64,000 nt of DNA from Paenibacillus sp. HWE-109 (GCF_022163125.1 NZ_CP091881.1:6262001-6326000), one strand, 5' to 3'. Shown: positions 24,846 through 34,390, numbered from the stretch's first letter. Numbers and translations: made by a program. Notes: a model not told the origin generated them from the sequence alone.

Positions 24846-25890
24846 ACGCAGAATCTCTGAACATCTGCATAAAGAGGCAGAAACTATGGAGTGCCCTCCG
24901 GCCATTTCCAAACGAATAGAACAATCCTATTCTCACTATTTGCATCGAAAAAGGAGCGAAACAACCATGAAAAAACGATTAATTGGTGGAATAGTTGCTG
25001 CTGCGCTTTTGATTCCAACCGCAGCCTTCGCGGCCCCTACTTTGATTGAAATACTTACTAGAACACCAATGACTGCTGAGCAAGTCAAGGTCGATGAAGT
25101 TGGCAAAGCAACACTCGCAAAGCTGTATAGCGCATTTCCCGAAACAAAATCGTTTGAGATTATCGAAGCGAGCAGCGTTCAAGGTGTCCAAACAAGCATC
25201 ATACTGCAGGAAAAGGGAGGAACCGGCAAAAAGTTTACCCTTCATACAAACGCTATTTCTGGTGAGATTGAACACGTGAATCAAGAGAATTGGGAGCCAC
25301 AGGTGAAGCCGCTCATTACTTTAACCAATCAGGAAATCAAGGCAAAGGTGGATTATCTCATTGATAAAATGTATGGCAATATCAAAGAGTACGAGTTTGC
25401 TATGCAGCAAATGGACAACCCTGATCAAAAAACGTTTATATTGAATTACACCAAAAAGGGAGCAAAAACACCATTCTACCAGGTATTTGTTCAAGGCAAT
25501 ACAATCAGTGTTTCTCTAATCGGTGGTAAGACTACACCTTCAAACGTTAAAGTAGAAGGTTTATTCACTACAAATGGCAAGCCTGATTATTTTGCTGATG
25601 CCTTTTTAAATGATGCCAAACTGTTTGCTTTACTAAAAATTAGCCCAACAGAATTAAAAGAAGAATTAGCAAAAGGTAAATCTGTTGTGGAGATTGCAGC
25701 ATCTAAAAATGTCTCTAAACAACAAGTGATTGATGTCATTGCAAAAACACAGGTTGATGGACAAATTCAAGGTGAAAATAAGGGTGATGTTCTTAAAAAC
25801 AATCATTCAAATGAACAAATGTTAAAAGAAATTGAACCAAAAGTATTACAAATTATTGAATACAAAACTGAAACAACATCGAAGAAATAA
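24835..25890 (+). CDS. Putative membrane anti-sigma factor with a C-terminal helical module
   Basis: This 351-residue protein begins with a short cytoplasmic region (residues 1-47), one membrane helix (RLIGGIVAAALLIPTAAFA, about 49-67) and a large extracellular part resembling the DUF3600 type. ATG 24835 lies inside the sigma gene, giving coupling. Residues about 260-310 form a helical module (LLKISPTELKEELAKGKSVV, EIAASKNVSKQQVIDVI) of a kind seen as a repeat unit in other secreted proteins. The last third is noticeably more A-rich than the start. The anti-sigma role is inferred from position and topology. Confidence 0.7.
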   Translation: MTIERRISEHLHKEAETMECPPAISKRIEQSYSHYLHRKRSETTMKKRLIGGIVAAALLIPTAAFAAPTLIEILTRTPMTAEQVKVDEVGKATLAKLYSAFPETKSFEIIEASSVQGVQTSIILQEKGGTGKKFTLHTNAISGEIEHVNQENWEPQVKPLITLTNQEIKAKVDYLIDKMYGNIKEYEFAMQQMDNPDQKTFILNYTKKGAKTPFYQVFVQGNTISVSLIGGKTTPSNVKVEGLFTTNGKPDYFADAFLNDAKLFALLKISPTELKEELAKGKSVVEIAASKNVSKQQVIDVIAKTQVDGQIQGENKGDVLKNNHSNEQMLKEIEPKVLQIIEYKTETTSKK

Positions 25891-25915
25891 CATGCCCCCG
25901 TCATAAATAAAATCC

Positions 25916-25951
25916 AAAAAGGTTGCAACCCATAGAATTAGGTTGCAACCT
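25916..25951 (-). terminator. Terminator of the ctaG-ctaM segment
   Basis: AGGTTGCAACC is repeated around a 10-nt spacer, and each copy is nearly self-complementary, so a strong hairpin forms. On the minus strand it ends in CCTTTTTGG, 15 bp after the ctaM stop. Confidence 0.8.
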
Positions 25952-25965
25952 CGTTATTTCCTCTT

Positions 25966-26424
25966 TTACAATCCAAAAATGGCATCAATCACGGGCTTCG
26001 TCGTGCCGCCTGGATACATGATATATAACAAAATGTAAACCAACACGCCCGTTGGCGCTGTCAGCAACCATACAATAGCTGCGACTCGCCCTATTTTCTT
26101 GTGCTTCAAAAATTTCTTTTTATAAGCAAACCATAGCGTCACCAGTCCAAGTACCCCACCAATTGTCGCTAAGGTTATATGGAAAAACAGGAACAAATGA
26201 TAAGGCAGCTTCAAACTTTCAGGTCCGCCGAATGCCGTGTTTCCTTCAAATAACGTGCGTGACATATATATGATGAAGAATGCCAGTGCAAAGATAGCGC
26301 CGAAAACCATCAACTTTTGATGTGTTTCACGGTGCCCTTTGACAATATGGTACCAGCCGAAACCGACAAATATAGCACTGATGACGATAAACATCGTAGA
26401 AATCGTAGGTAGTATGTGCATCAT
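25966..26424 (-). CDS. ctaM: DUF420 protein CtaM, cytochrome oxidase maturation
   Basis: This 152-residue protein has about four membrane helices and DUF420 features (WYHIVKGHRETHQKLMVFGA, LPYHLFLFFHI, HKKIGRVAAIVWLLTAPTGV). CtaM is needed to build heme-copper oxidases in related bacteria. ATG 26424 is chosen because GAAAGGA lies just upstream and the longer frame would run into the ctaG gene. It closes the oxidase cluster. Confidence 0.85.
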   Translation of the reverse strand: MMHILPTISTMFIVISAIFVGFGWYHIVKGHRETHQKLMVFGAIFALAFFIIYMSRTLFEGNTAFGGPESLKLPYHLFLFFHITLATIGGVLGLVTLWFAYKKKFLKHKKIGRVAAIVWLLTAPTGVLVYILLYIMYPGGTTKPVIDAIFGL

Positions 26425-26438
26425 CCTAAATCCTTTCT

Positions 26439-27296
26439 CTAAGCGCGATTCCAATTCCCGCCTTGATTATTCATGCCCTCTTGATTCTCTAACGCTTCCA
26501 ACTCAGCATCTTCCTTACGTTCTCTGCGGTACCATCTAAAAAAGATATAAGCCAGTGTCGCGCCATAAACGATCTCTTGGATGATCTTCATAATAACGCC
26601 GCCTAATTGCTGATCGTCTAGTGGAGACAAATGTGCAAAAGGAACGGTTACATTCGCATACATATCATAAATGACGGAATCGGCGAAAATGATGAGGGCA
26701 CAGGCAGGCGTGAGCAGAATGCCATTCCCAAAAATATAAGCCATCTTCTTGAGATCATTCAAGCTGTTGAGCTCCGGAATTGGACAAAAAACAGGGAACC
26801 ACATCATGAAGGCCGTAAATAGAAGTACCGAATGGTAACCTAGCAGCGCCAGATCATTTCGCATTAAATTATCCATAACCAGTGGCATATGATAAATCGA
26901 AAAGAGCATATTGAACAAGAAAAGAGCAATCAACGGCCTGGAAAAGAAGGAGAACAAGCCGCGGAACACAACGTTCCTCATCAGAGGCCGCAATACCCAG
27001 GCTGGAGTCCCCAACCAGATACAGATCGGGACAATCAGGTAAAGCACTGTTTGCTGCAGCATATGCATACTGAACAAATAATGATGACCAATATAGTTGA
27101 TCGGACTACCCTGACCTATGTAAAAAAGTACAAGTCCGGAGTAAAAAGTGAGCTGCTGTACGACCGTAACCGGCTCGACCTCTGCAGACTTCCCATTTCC
27201 TTTAGCGACAAAGCGACGATAAACATATCCGACAACAACGACCACCAACAGTAAAACAGGATTCCACATCTCGAAAAATCCGCCAATTTGGTTCAT
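26439..27296 (-). CDS. ctaG: CtaG, caa3 cytochrome oxidase assembly factor (oxidase-cluster copy)
   Basis: This 285-residue membrane protein carries the family motifs GHHYLFSMHMLQQTVLYLIV, IYHMPLVMDNLMR and LDDQQLGGVIMKIIQEIVYG. CtaG is required for active caa3 oxidase in Bacillus, probably in CuA/CuB loading. A terminator lies between it and ctaF, so it is expressed at lower level or from its own promoter. A second copy sits in the copper cluster at 21359-22168. Confidence 0.88.
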   Translation of the reverse strand: MNQIGGFFEMWNPVLLLVVVVVGYVYRRFVAKGNGKSAEVEPVTVVQQLTFYSGLVLFYIGQGSPINYIGHHYLFSMHMLQQTVLYLIVPICIWLGTPAWVLRPLMRNVVFRGLFSFFSRPLIALFLFNMLFSIYHMPLVMDNLMRNDLALLGYHSVLLFTAFMMWFPVFCPIPELNSLNDLKKMAYIFGNGILLTPACALIIFADSVIYDMYANVTVPFAHLSPLDDQQLGGVIMKIIQEIVYGATLAYIFFRWYRRERKEDAELEALENQEGMNNQGGNWNRA

Positions 27297-27334
27297 ACGT
27301 GTACGCTATCTCCTTCCAACGGTAGACTCCTGGT

Positions 27335-27375
27335 AAAAAAAGAGGAGGCACTTTGTCTAGACAAAGTTGCCTCTT
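27335..27375 (-). terminator. Terminator between ctaF and ctaG
   Basis: On the minus strand AAGAGGCAACTTTGTC and GACAAAGTGCCTCCTCTT pair and are followed by seven T. It starts 10 bp after the ctaF stop. Confidence 0.88.
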
Positions 27376-27384
27376 CCTGATTAC

Positions 27385-27699
27385 TTACCACCACACCCAA
27401 TATACGGCCATAATAACACAGGTCAGTGCTACGAAAGCTCCTCCCGCGATGAATATCAGCGGGAATAAGTGTCCTCTTTCTTTGGCATGCATCCAGAATA
27501 ACAACTGGATAACTGCTTGAACGATACCCAAAGTAACGATAAAGATTAAGATAAACGAACGATCCAGATCTCCGTAAAGCACGACAGCGAATGCCAGCAT
27601 CGTGAGTAGAATCGAGACGATGTAAGACAAGTAATGGTTCAAGGGTGATTCATGCTTAACACGTTTAGGTGCAGATGTATCATGAGTATTGCTGCTCAT
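27385..27699 (-). CDS. ctaF: Cytochrome c oxidase subunit IV
   Basis: This 104-residue protein has three membrane helices and the subunit IV pattern (LDRSFILIFIVTLGIVQAVI, QLLFWMHAKERGH). It begins one base after the ctaE stop. It is a small non-catalytic subunit of the caa3 terminal oxidase. Confidence 0.9.
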   Translation of the reverse strand: MSSNTHDTSAPKRVKHESPLNHYLSYIVSILLTMLAFAVVLYGDLDRSFILIFIVTLGIVQAVIQLLFWMHAKERGHLFPLIFIAGGAFVALTCVIMAVYWVWW

Positions 27700-27700
27700 C

Positions 27701-28315
27701 TTATTGACCCACCTTCCCCATCAGATAAACGACTGTGAAGATAAATACCCACACTAAGTCAATAAAGTGCCAATATAGTGCGGCAACATAAAACTTAGGT
27801 GCAGTAACAATGGTCAACCCTTTTTTCAAGCCTTGCAGAACCAACAAAGTGATCCAGCAAATACCGAACGCTACGTGAGCTCCGTGGAACCCAACCAACG
27901 TATAGAAGGAAGTCGAGAAAGCACTTGTCGTGAACTTGTGACCTTCGTGCACATATTCAACAAACTCATAAATCTCAAGACCCAAGAACGAAAGACCAAA
28001 CAAAACCGTAACAACTAACCAGCCTAACAATTGACCTAGTTTATTTCTATGCATCGCGATAATGGCGAATACACTTGTCAAACTACTTGTTAAGAGGATG
28101 AACGTAGACCAACCAACTGTTTTGAGTTTGAATATTTCTTGAGCTGTTGGGCCATCAGGAACAGAGTTCCTAAGGGCAATGTACGTTGCGAATAGACAAC
28201 CGAATAAAACAACTTCGGCACCAAGGAATAGCCAGAAACCAAGGACCTTATTCTTCCCTTCGAGGGTAGCCGTTTCCGGATTAGCAGGCAGTGCGCCCGT
28301 GTGATGAGTACTCAT
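27701..28315 (-). CDS. ctaE: Cytochrome c oxidase subunit III
   Basis: This 204-residue protein has five membrane helices and typical subunit III segments (GFWLFLGAEVVLFGCLFATY, SFYTLVGFHGAHV, LYWHFIDLVWVFIF). The start overlaps the ctaD stop (ATGA). It supports proton translocation by subunit I. Confidence 0.93.
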   Translation of the reverse strand: MSTHHTGALPANPETATLEGKNKVLGFWLFLGAEVVLFGCLFATYIALRNSVPDGPTAQEIFKLKTVGWSTFILLTSSLTSVFAIIAMHRNKLGQLLGWLVVTVLFGLSFLGLEIYEFVEYVHEGHKFTTSAFSTSFYTLVGFHGAHVAFGICWITLLVLQGLKKGLTIVTAPKFYVAALYWHFIDLVWVFIFTVVYLMGKVGQ

Positions 28316-30186
28316 GCCCTTCCCCCCTTGTCATCTTCCAGTTCTTCCGGCTCAATATGCCAACCGTGGTCGTCATATACGGAACGCAAGAACATGGCAA
28401 TAAATGTAACGATAATTCCCGCGGCAGCTACATAGTAGTTTTTGTACATGAAACCAAAACCTGCAATGAACAAGCCAACGGACATCACTAGCGGCAAGAT
28501 CGATGCGGACGGCATGTGAATCGAACCTACAGGTTCTGCTGGCGTCATCTCTTTGTTTCCTGCCATTTTTTCTTTCCAAAGTGCATCTAATCCGCGAACA
28601 AGCGGCGTTTGTTTGAAGTTATATTCTGGTGCAGGTGAAGGAATCGCCCATTCCAATGTACGGCCATCCCATGGATCTGCAAGAGCCGTTTTTGGTTTTC
28701 TTTGTGTAGCAATAATGTTGATCAGGAATACCAAAGTACCGATACCCATCAAGAATGCACCTACAGTGGAAACTAAGTTACCTACTTCAAGATCGTGTCC
28801 AGGCTGGTACGTAAAGACACGACGCGGCATTCCCATTAATCCCAAGAAATGCTGCGGGAAGAATGTCAGATGGAAACCGATGAAGAATAACCAGAAATGC
28901 AATTTACCCAGACCTTCACCCAGCATGCGACCAAACATTTTTGGCCACCAGTAGTACAGACCTGCGAACAAACCAAGGACTAGACCACCAACGATAACAT
29001 AGTGAAAGTGAGCTACGACAAAGTAAGTGTCATGATACTGAAAGTCAGCTGCTGGAATCGCCAGCATAACCCCAGTTGTACCACCCATTACGAAAGTCGG
29101 AATAAATGCTGTAGCGAAAATATTCGCTGTTGTGAAACGAATTTGACCGCCCCAGAGCGTGAACAACCAGTTAAAGATTTTCACACCTGTCGGTACAGCA
29201 ATCGCCATTGTCGCAATCGCGAAGATGGAGTTAGCAACAGGACCTAAACCTGCTGTAAACATATGATGGACCCAAACCATGAAGCCCAAGAATCCGATCA
29301 GCACAGTAGCGAAAACCATGGAGCTGTAACCGAAAAGACGTTTTTTGGAGAACGTAGAAACGATCTCTGAGATGATACCGAAAGCTGGAAGAATCAAGAT
29401 ATAAACTTCGGGATGCCCGAAAATCCAGAATAAATGCTCCCATAATACGTTGTTGCCGCCACGGGCTGCATCGAAGAATGCACCACCGAAAACACGGTCA
29501 AACATGAGTTCAACAAGCGCAACCGTAATTGCAGGAAATGCAAGAACGATCAAACCGGAAGTGATGAAAGCTGTCCAAGTGAACATTGGCAAACGCATAT
29601 ATGTAAGACCAGGTGCACGCATGTTAATAATCGTAACCAGGAAGTTAATCCCCCCGATTAATGTACCGATACCGGCAATTTGCAAACCAAGGACATAGAA
29701 ATCAGTACCCTGCAAATTGTTCTCTATCGTCTGACCCCAGCCGGTGTCCAGAATGGTGGATAATGGAGCGTATCCCGTCCACCCTGCATCCGGTGCGCCA
29801 CCCAAGAACCAACTTGTGTTCATCAGTATGCCGCCCGCGAAGAACAGCCAGAAACCAAGAGAGTTAACGAATGGGAAGGCAACGTCCCTAGCACCAATTT
29901 GTAGAGGAACGATGGCATTCATGAAAGCGAAGATAACCGGCATAGCCGCAAAGAAAATCATCGTTGTTCCGTGCATCGTTGTTAATTGGTTGAATGAATC
30001 TCCGATGAAAATGTGTTGATCTGGGAATGCAAGCTGAATCCGGATCAGGATAGCTTCAAGTCCCCCTACGAGGAAGAAGAAACCGCCCGCTAGTAAGTAC
30101 AGGATCCCGATTTTCTTATGATCGACTGTTGTGAGCCAATCCATCAATCCGGTGTGGTGTTTTTTTACTGGATGTGCGTGTGCCAA
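28312..30186 (-). CDS. ctaD: Cytochrome c oxidase subunit I
   Basis: This 624-residue protein is the catalytic subunit. It contains the heme a ligand region (TTMHGTTMIFF), the CuB-His/Tyr site (WIFGHPEVYILILPAFG), the HHMFTAG segment and the paired heme ligands (YFVVAHFHYVIVGG). It reduces O2 to water and pumps protons. Twelve or more helices and a C-terminal extension with two extra helices fit the caa3 class. An AGGAGG lies upstream of the start at 30186. Confidence 0.95.
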   Translation of the reverse strand: MAHAHPVKKHHTGLMDWLTTVDHKKIGILYLLAGGFFFLVGGLEAILIRIQLAFPDQHIFIGDSFNQLTTMHGTTMIFFAAMPVIFAFMNAIVPLQIGARDVAFPFVNSLGFWLFFAGGILMNTSWFLGGAPDAGWTGYAPLSTILDTGWGQTIENNLQGTDFYVLGLQIAGIGTLIGGINFLVTIINMRAPGLTYMRLPMFTWTAFITSGLIVLAFPAITVALVELMFDRVFGGAFFDAARGGNNVLWEHLFWIFGHPEVYILILPAFGIISEIVSTFSKKRLFGYSSMVFATVLIGFLGFMVWVHHMFTAGLGPVANSIFAIATMAIAVPTGVKIFNWLFTLWGGQIRFTTANIFATAFIPTFVMGGTTGVMLAIPAADFQYHDTYFVVAHFHYVIVGGLVLGLFAGLYYWWPKMFGRMLGEGLGKLHFWLFFIGFHLTFFPQHFLGLMGMPRRVFTYQPGHDLEVGNLVSTVGAFLMGIGTLVFLINIIATQRKPKTALADPWDGRTLEWAIPSPAPEYNFKQTPLVRGLDALWKEKMAGNKEMTPAEPVGSIHMPSASILPLVMSVGLFIAGFGFMYKNYYVAAAGIIVTFIAMFLRSVYDDHGWHIEPEELEDDKGGRA

Positions 30187-30213
30187 CGTATTAACCTCCT
30201 TTACCTGAGAAGT

Positions 30214-31230
30214 TTATTTCAATGTCTGTAAGTATGAAACAATATCTTTAATCTGAGCGTCGTCAAGCTTCCCGCCTGCTTCTTTACCAAAAGCCGGCAT
30301 TTTGTTGCCTGGTTTTTGGTCTTGCGGATCTTTGATCCACAACGCCATGTTTTCAGGAGTGTGTTCCAGGATACCTGCAAGTGTATCGCGATCTGCAAAA
30401 CCTTTGAGGTTTGGAGCAACACCAGGACCGTTCGCATTAACAGCATGACAAGACATACAATTCTCTTTGAAAAGTTCTTCACCTTTCTGCGCAGTTGCCG
30501 GCACAGTAACAGGTGCTTTCATTTTGGCGACCCAAGCGTCGAAATCGGCTTCTGACTTGGATGCAACCGTAAAGTTCATCAAAGCATGTGAGGCTCCGCA
30601 AAGCTCCGTACACCTTCCCTGGAAGGTTGCGATTTCATCGGCTTGCAAATAAAGCGTGTTCGTGATCCCAGGATTCGTATCGACTTTACCACCAAGCGAC
30701 GGTACCCAGAAAGCATGAGCTACGTCAGCGGAAACAAGTTCGAAGGCAATAATTTTATCCTTAGGCACAACAAGCTCTTGAGCTGTAGCAATACCAAGAT
30801 CCGGATATTCAAACTGCCACCAGAATTGATGCGCAGTTACTTTAACATGCACTGCAGCTTTATCCTTCGTGTAATTGGTCGAATGCTTAAATGTGTAAGA
30901 TACTGTAGGCACCGCAAGCACTAACAGTAAAAGAATCGGGACAACCGTCCAGATAATCTCAAGCACATGGCTTCCTTCAACCTGTTTAGGTATGCTGTCA
31001 TCGCCCGCTTTTTTGCGGAAGCGAATTAAAACATACACATAAATTGCAAATACGACAATTACGACAAAAACCATGATAAAGAGACTTAATTTCATTAGGT
31101 ACAACTGCTCGGAAGCAACAGGCCCTTTTGGCTGTAAAGCAGACAAGGTTGGGTCTCCACACCCGGTTAGCAAGAACGTCATCACCGCTATTAGGGGTAG
31201 CAGACGCCACAACTTTTTCATTCCACTCAT
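30214..31230 (-). CDS. ctaC: Cytochrome c oxidase subunit II with fused cytochrome c (caa3 type)
   Basis: This 338-residue lipoprotein has a lipobox (LLTGC), two membrane helices, a cupredoxin domain with the CuA site (FQGRCTELCGASHALM) and a C-terminal cytochrome c domain with heme motif CMSCH and axial Met in KMPAFGKE. It accepts electrons from cytochrome c or the quinol chain. It is the first gene of the ctaCDEF unit in this window; ctaA and ctaB are not adjacent. Confidence 0.95.
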   Translation of the reverse strand: MSGMKKLWRLLPLIAVMTFLLTGCGDPTLSALQPKGPVASEQLYLMKLSLFIMVFVVIVVFAIYVYVLIRFRKKAGDDSIPKQVEGSHVLEIIWTVVPILLLLVLAVPTVSYTFKHSTNYTKDKAAVHVKVTAHQFWWQFEYPDLGIATAQELVVPKDKIIAFELVSADVAHAFWVPSLGGKVDTNPGITNTLYLQADEIATFQGRCTELCGASHALMNFTVASKSEADFDAWVAKMKAPVTVPATAQKGEELFKENCMSCHAVNANGPGVAPNLKGFADRDTLAGILEHTPENMALWIKDPQDQKPGNKMPAFGKEAGGKLDDAQIKDIVSYLQTLK

Positions 31231-31508
31231 TGTATCAACCCCACTTTTAAAACATTATTTTTACCACGAAGGCCATGCCCATGTCAATTCACTTTATTAA
31301 CTATAAATTCGTGAAAAGTTTTTGTCAATCGCTGGAGGGAAGTTCACAAATTGTTCTTAAACCGCTCTATGACGATATATTTTCCCTTCATGGTTATTTC
31401 CATACAACCACCTCTTTATGCACGAATGACTATATTTGCGAAGACGAATAAAAGTACGGAAACATCCCATCCTAAAGACATTACACACTATATGGGAGGT
31501 CATCTCAG

Positions 31509-32195
31509 ATGCTTAGGAAGTTAGGTTTTCCGATTTGTGGAATGATATTCCTCATGCTCGCATTCAGTGGTTGTGCAGAAAAAGGAAGAGAGTATGGGAA
31601 AAGTCCCGACCACACGAATTTTGGCGCCCCTGTCGAAAAATCAGATGAAAACGAAAGAGCGTATCAAACCCAGCAGCTTTCTGGACCTGTCACACATAAC
31701 AACACGAAGCTGGACTACAGCCAGTTCCTTTCTAACCAGCTTAATGCTATGAATGGCGTAAACACCGCTATTGTGATGACTACCGATCAGAATGCTTATG
31801 TGGCTCTTATGATTGACAGCAGCGCCGTCGGTACGAAAGGGACAACGAAAGAAACGAATAATCAGGGAACAAATAAAGGCTTTTATAACGATAGCGCTCC
31901 TTTTGATGATTATTTGCCCTCTAACGAATTAAATAATGGCTATAACAATTATGAAACAGCCGTTCATCACGACCTGTTATCCCACCGCTTCAAACAAGCG
32001 ATGGCGGAGAAAATTCGCCTCCTGCAGCCCAACATCATGGATGTGTACATCTCAGCCAACCGTGATTTCCTTAATCAAATGAATAGCTTCGCTCAAGAAA
32101 GTTGGAAAGGGAATTCCCTCATGCCTTTACTGCCCACTTTCAATCAGACCGTTACCCGCGTTTTTGGTACTGCACAACAACTGCCTAATAAATAG
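31509..32195 (+). CDS. YhcN/YlaJ-family sporulation lipoprotein
   Basis: This 228-residue protein has a lipoprotein signal (lipobox FSGC near residue 21) and the YhcN/YlaJ pattern (MNGVNTAIVMTTDQNAYVAL, LQPNIMDVYISANRDFLNQM). Family members are found in spores and affect germination or outgrowth. GGGAGG precedes ATG 31509. It is transcribed away from the oxidase operon. Confidence 0.8.
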   Translation: MLRKLGFPICGMIFLMLAFSGCAEKGREYGKSPDHTNFGAPVEKSDENERAYQTQQLSGPVTHNNTKLDYSQFLSNQLNAMNGVNTAIVMTTDQNAYVALMIDSSAVGTKGTTKETNNQGTNKGFYNDSAPFDDYLPSNELNNGYNNYETAVHHDLLSHRFKQAMAEKIRLLQPNIMDVYISANRDFLNQMNSFAQESWKGNSLMPLLPTFNQTVTRVFGTAQQLPNK

Positions 32196-32332
32196 AAGGA
32201 AATGGATTTTTCAGCGAATTACTTCTATTTATAAAGTAGTTATTTACTGCTTGTTGGCCGGCTCCTGTTTTCATTTGTCTGGCATTCCTGTACAATGAGG
32301 GAATCGTCTTTAACAAGGAGAGATTTTGGTCT

Positions 32333-34390
32333 ATGACCAAAGTCCCTATATTAAGCAGGAAAAAGGGAGCTGGCCAATTTACCATGTCAAATGGATTTGC
32401 CTCATTAGGAATTAGAGATCGCCTCGTTCAAGTTTTACAAGCTGAGGGAGTCGTCGAACCGACGCCTATTCAACGGGAAGCTATTCCTGTTTTATTAAAA
32501 GGTACGGATGTTATTGCGCAGGCACAAACAGGTACGGGGAAAACCCTTGCTTTTGTTCTTCCTATACTAGAAACAATTGATGTAGAGAGTTCGGACGTAC
32601 AAGCCTTAATTCTTACGCCGACTCGTGAACTGGCGATTCAGATCAGCAACGAGCTAAAAACCCTTGTCCCAGTAACAGGCGCAAAGGTGCTGGCTGCTTA
32701 TGGCGGTCAAGATGTAGAAAAGCAGCTTAGAAAGCTTCAAGGAAACATACATATAGTAGTAGGAACTCCGGGAAGATTGCTTGATCACCTTCGCCGCGGC
32801 TCTATCAATTTCTATAAATTGAAAATACTCGTATTAGATGAAGCGGATCAAATGCTGCACATGGGCTTCTTGCATGAAGTGAAGGATATTATTGCGCAGT
32901 GCTCTCCTTATCGCCAAACGCTGCTGTTCTCAGCAACGATGCCGGAGCAGGTGATGAATTTATCCAAAGCTTATATGAAAGAAGCAAAGGAAATCAAAAT
33001 TCAAAGCAAACAAGTCACTTTAGCTGAGATTGAACAAATACTTGTTCCAACCACAGATCGTCAAAAACAAGATGCCCTGATCGCAGCCATTAAACAATAT
33101 AAACCTTATTTGGCGATGATTTTCTGTCGGACCAAAGCAAAGGCTATCGCTTTAAATGAAGTTTTGCAGGAAATTGGTTTGATGTCCGATGAGCTTCACG
33201 GCGATTTATCTCAAGCCAAACGTGAACAGGTTATGAAAAGATTCAGAGAAGGTCGTATCGAGCTCTTGGTCGCTACGGATATCGCAGCACGCGGATTAGA
33301 TGTGGAGGGTGTCACCCATATCTTCAACTTTGATGTGCCGCAGGATGCAGAAAGCTATATTCACCGAATTGGTCGTACGGGCCGTGCGGGCGAATCCGGA
33401 GTAGCTGTTACTTTCGCGACACCGAGAGACATGGATACAATTGAGTTGATCGAAAAAGGCATCAAAATGTCCCTTAGAGGTGGCGAGCTCGGACAAAGAC
33501 GCGTACGTTCGAACTCAGAGGACAACTTCGAAAGCGAAGGCAGAGGCTCCGCACGCAGAAGTGGGAACGCTCCTGCTCGCGGCGGCCGTGGCGAACGCAG
33601 CGGCGCATCCTCGGAGCAACGCGGAGCACGCGGTAGATCCGGTGGTCGCGCAGACCGAGCTAACGTCCAATATGGCGGCGCCAGAAGTTCATCTGGTGCC
33701 CGTGGAGACAAATTCGGCTCACGCAGCGATGCTCCTGGGGGTAATCGAACGGGCGCACGTCCTGCCAAAGTGAATTCGGAACGCAATCCGAACACATGGG
33801 GCCGGGCTGTCGCCAAAGAACCTGCCATCACGCAAGCCGGTACGGGCCGCGGTGATAACATGAGTGCTGCTAAAGCACGTGTAACCAAGTCCTATGGCGG
33901 TGGCGGAGATGCAGAACGCGCTCCGCGCACAGCTGGTCGCGCCGATGGCAAGCGTTCAGCTCCACATGGCGATAAGTCTTACTCGCCATACAACAAGTAC
34001 GCCGGCACGGGGCGTGACGACGCGGCAAGCGCGTCACGTACCATTCGCGGCGGCAAAGGCCGTGGCGACAGCGCTCCCCGCGGGGACAGCGCTGAGCGTG
34101 GCGCGCGCGGTGCAGCGCCTCGCGGCGACAACTTTGGCGCCCGTGGCAGTGCACCTCGCGGCGACAACTTCGGGGCACGCGGCAGTGCGCCTCGCGGCGA
34201 CAGACCCAGCGCGACGCGCGGCGGGCAATCCGGCGGCGAACGCGCCGGCGGAGCACGTGGGCGCGGCGAAAGCTTCGGTGCGCGCAGCTCTGCACCGCGC
34301 AGCGACAGATCCGGTTCGCCGCGCGGCGGCCAATCCGGCGGTGCACGCGGCAGCGCGCCTCGCGGCGGCGGTCGCGGCGGAAAGCGCTAA
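32333..34390 (+). CDS. DEAD-box RNA helicase with a long RGG-rich tail
   Basis: Residues about 20-390 hold the complete helicase core: Q motif, motif I AQTGTGKT, Ia PTRELA, VGTPGR, II DEAD, III SAT, V ATDIAARGLD and VI HRIGRTGR. Residues about 400-685 are a low-complexity tail rich in Arg, Gly, Ser and Asp with repeats such as GSAPRGDNFGAR, which should bind RNA and be disordered. It resembles CshA/DeaD-type cold-shock and RNA-decay helicases. An alternative start is ATG 32384. A hairpin (GAAAGCGC/GCGCTTTC, 34380-34405) overlaps the stop. Confidence 0.92.
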   Translation: MTKVPILSRKKGAGQFTMSNGFASLGIRDRLVQVLQAEGVVEPTPIQREAIPVLLKGTDVIAQAQTGTGKTLAFVLPILETIDVESSDVQALILTPTRELAIQISNELKTLVPVTGAKVLAAYGGQDVEKQLRKLQGNIHIVVGTPGRLLDHLRRGSINFYKLKILVLDEADQMLHMGFLHEVKDIIAQCSPYRQTLLFSATMPEQVMNLSKAYMKEAKEIKIQSKQVTLAEIEQILVPTTDRQKQDALIAAIKQYKPYLAMIFCRTKAKAIALNEVLQEIGLMSDELHGDLSQAKREQVMKRFREGRIELLVATDIAARGLDVEGVTHIFNFDVPQDAESYIHRIGRTGRAGESGVAVTFATPRDMDTIELIEKGIKMSLRGGELGQRRVRSNSEDNFESEGRGSARRSGNAPARGGRGERSGASSEQRGARGRSGGRADRANVQYGGARSSSGARGDKFGSRSDAPGGNRTGARPAKVNSERNPNTWGRAVAKEPAITQAGTGRGDNMSAAKARVTKSYGGGGDAERAPRTAGRADGKRSAPHGDKSYSPYNKYAGTGRDDAASASRTIRGGKGRGDSAPRGDSAERGARGAAPRGDNFGARGSAPRGDNFGARGSAPRGDRPSATRGGQSGGERAGGARGRGESFGARSSAPRSDRSGSPRGGQSGGARGSAPRGGGRGGKR

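Noticed and set aside
32196..32260. Terminator after the YhcN-like gene
   Set aside because: The ACTTCTAT/ATAAAGT arms are short and AT-rich with no T-run.
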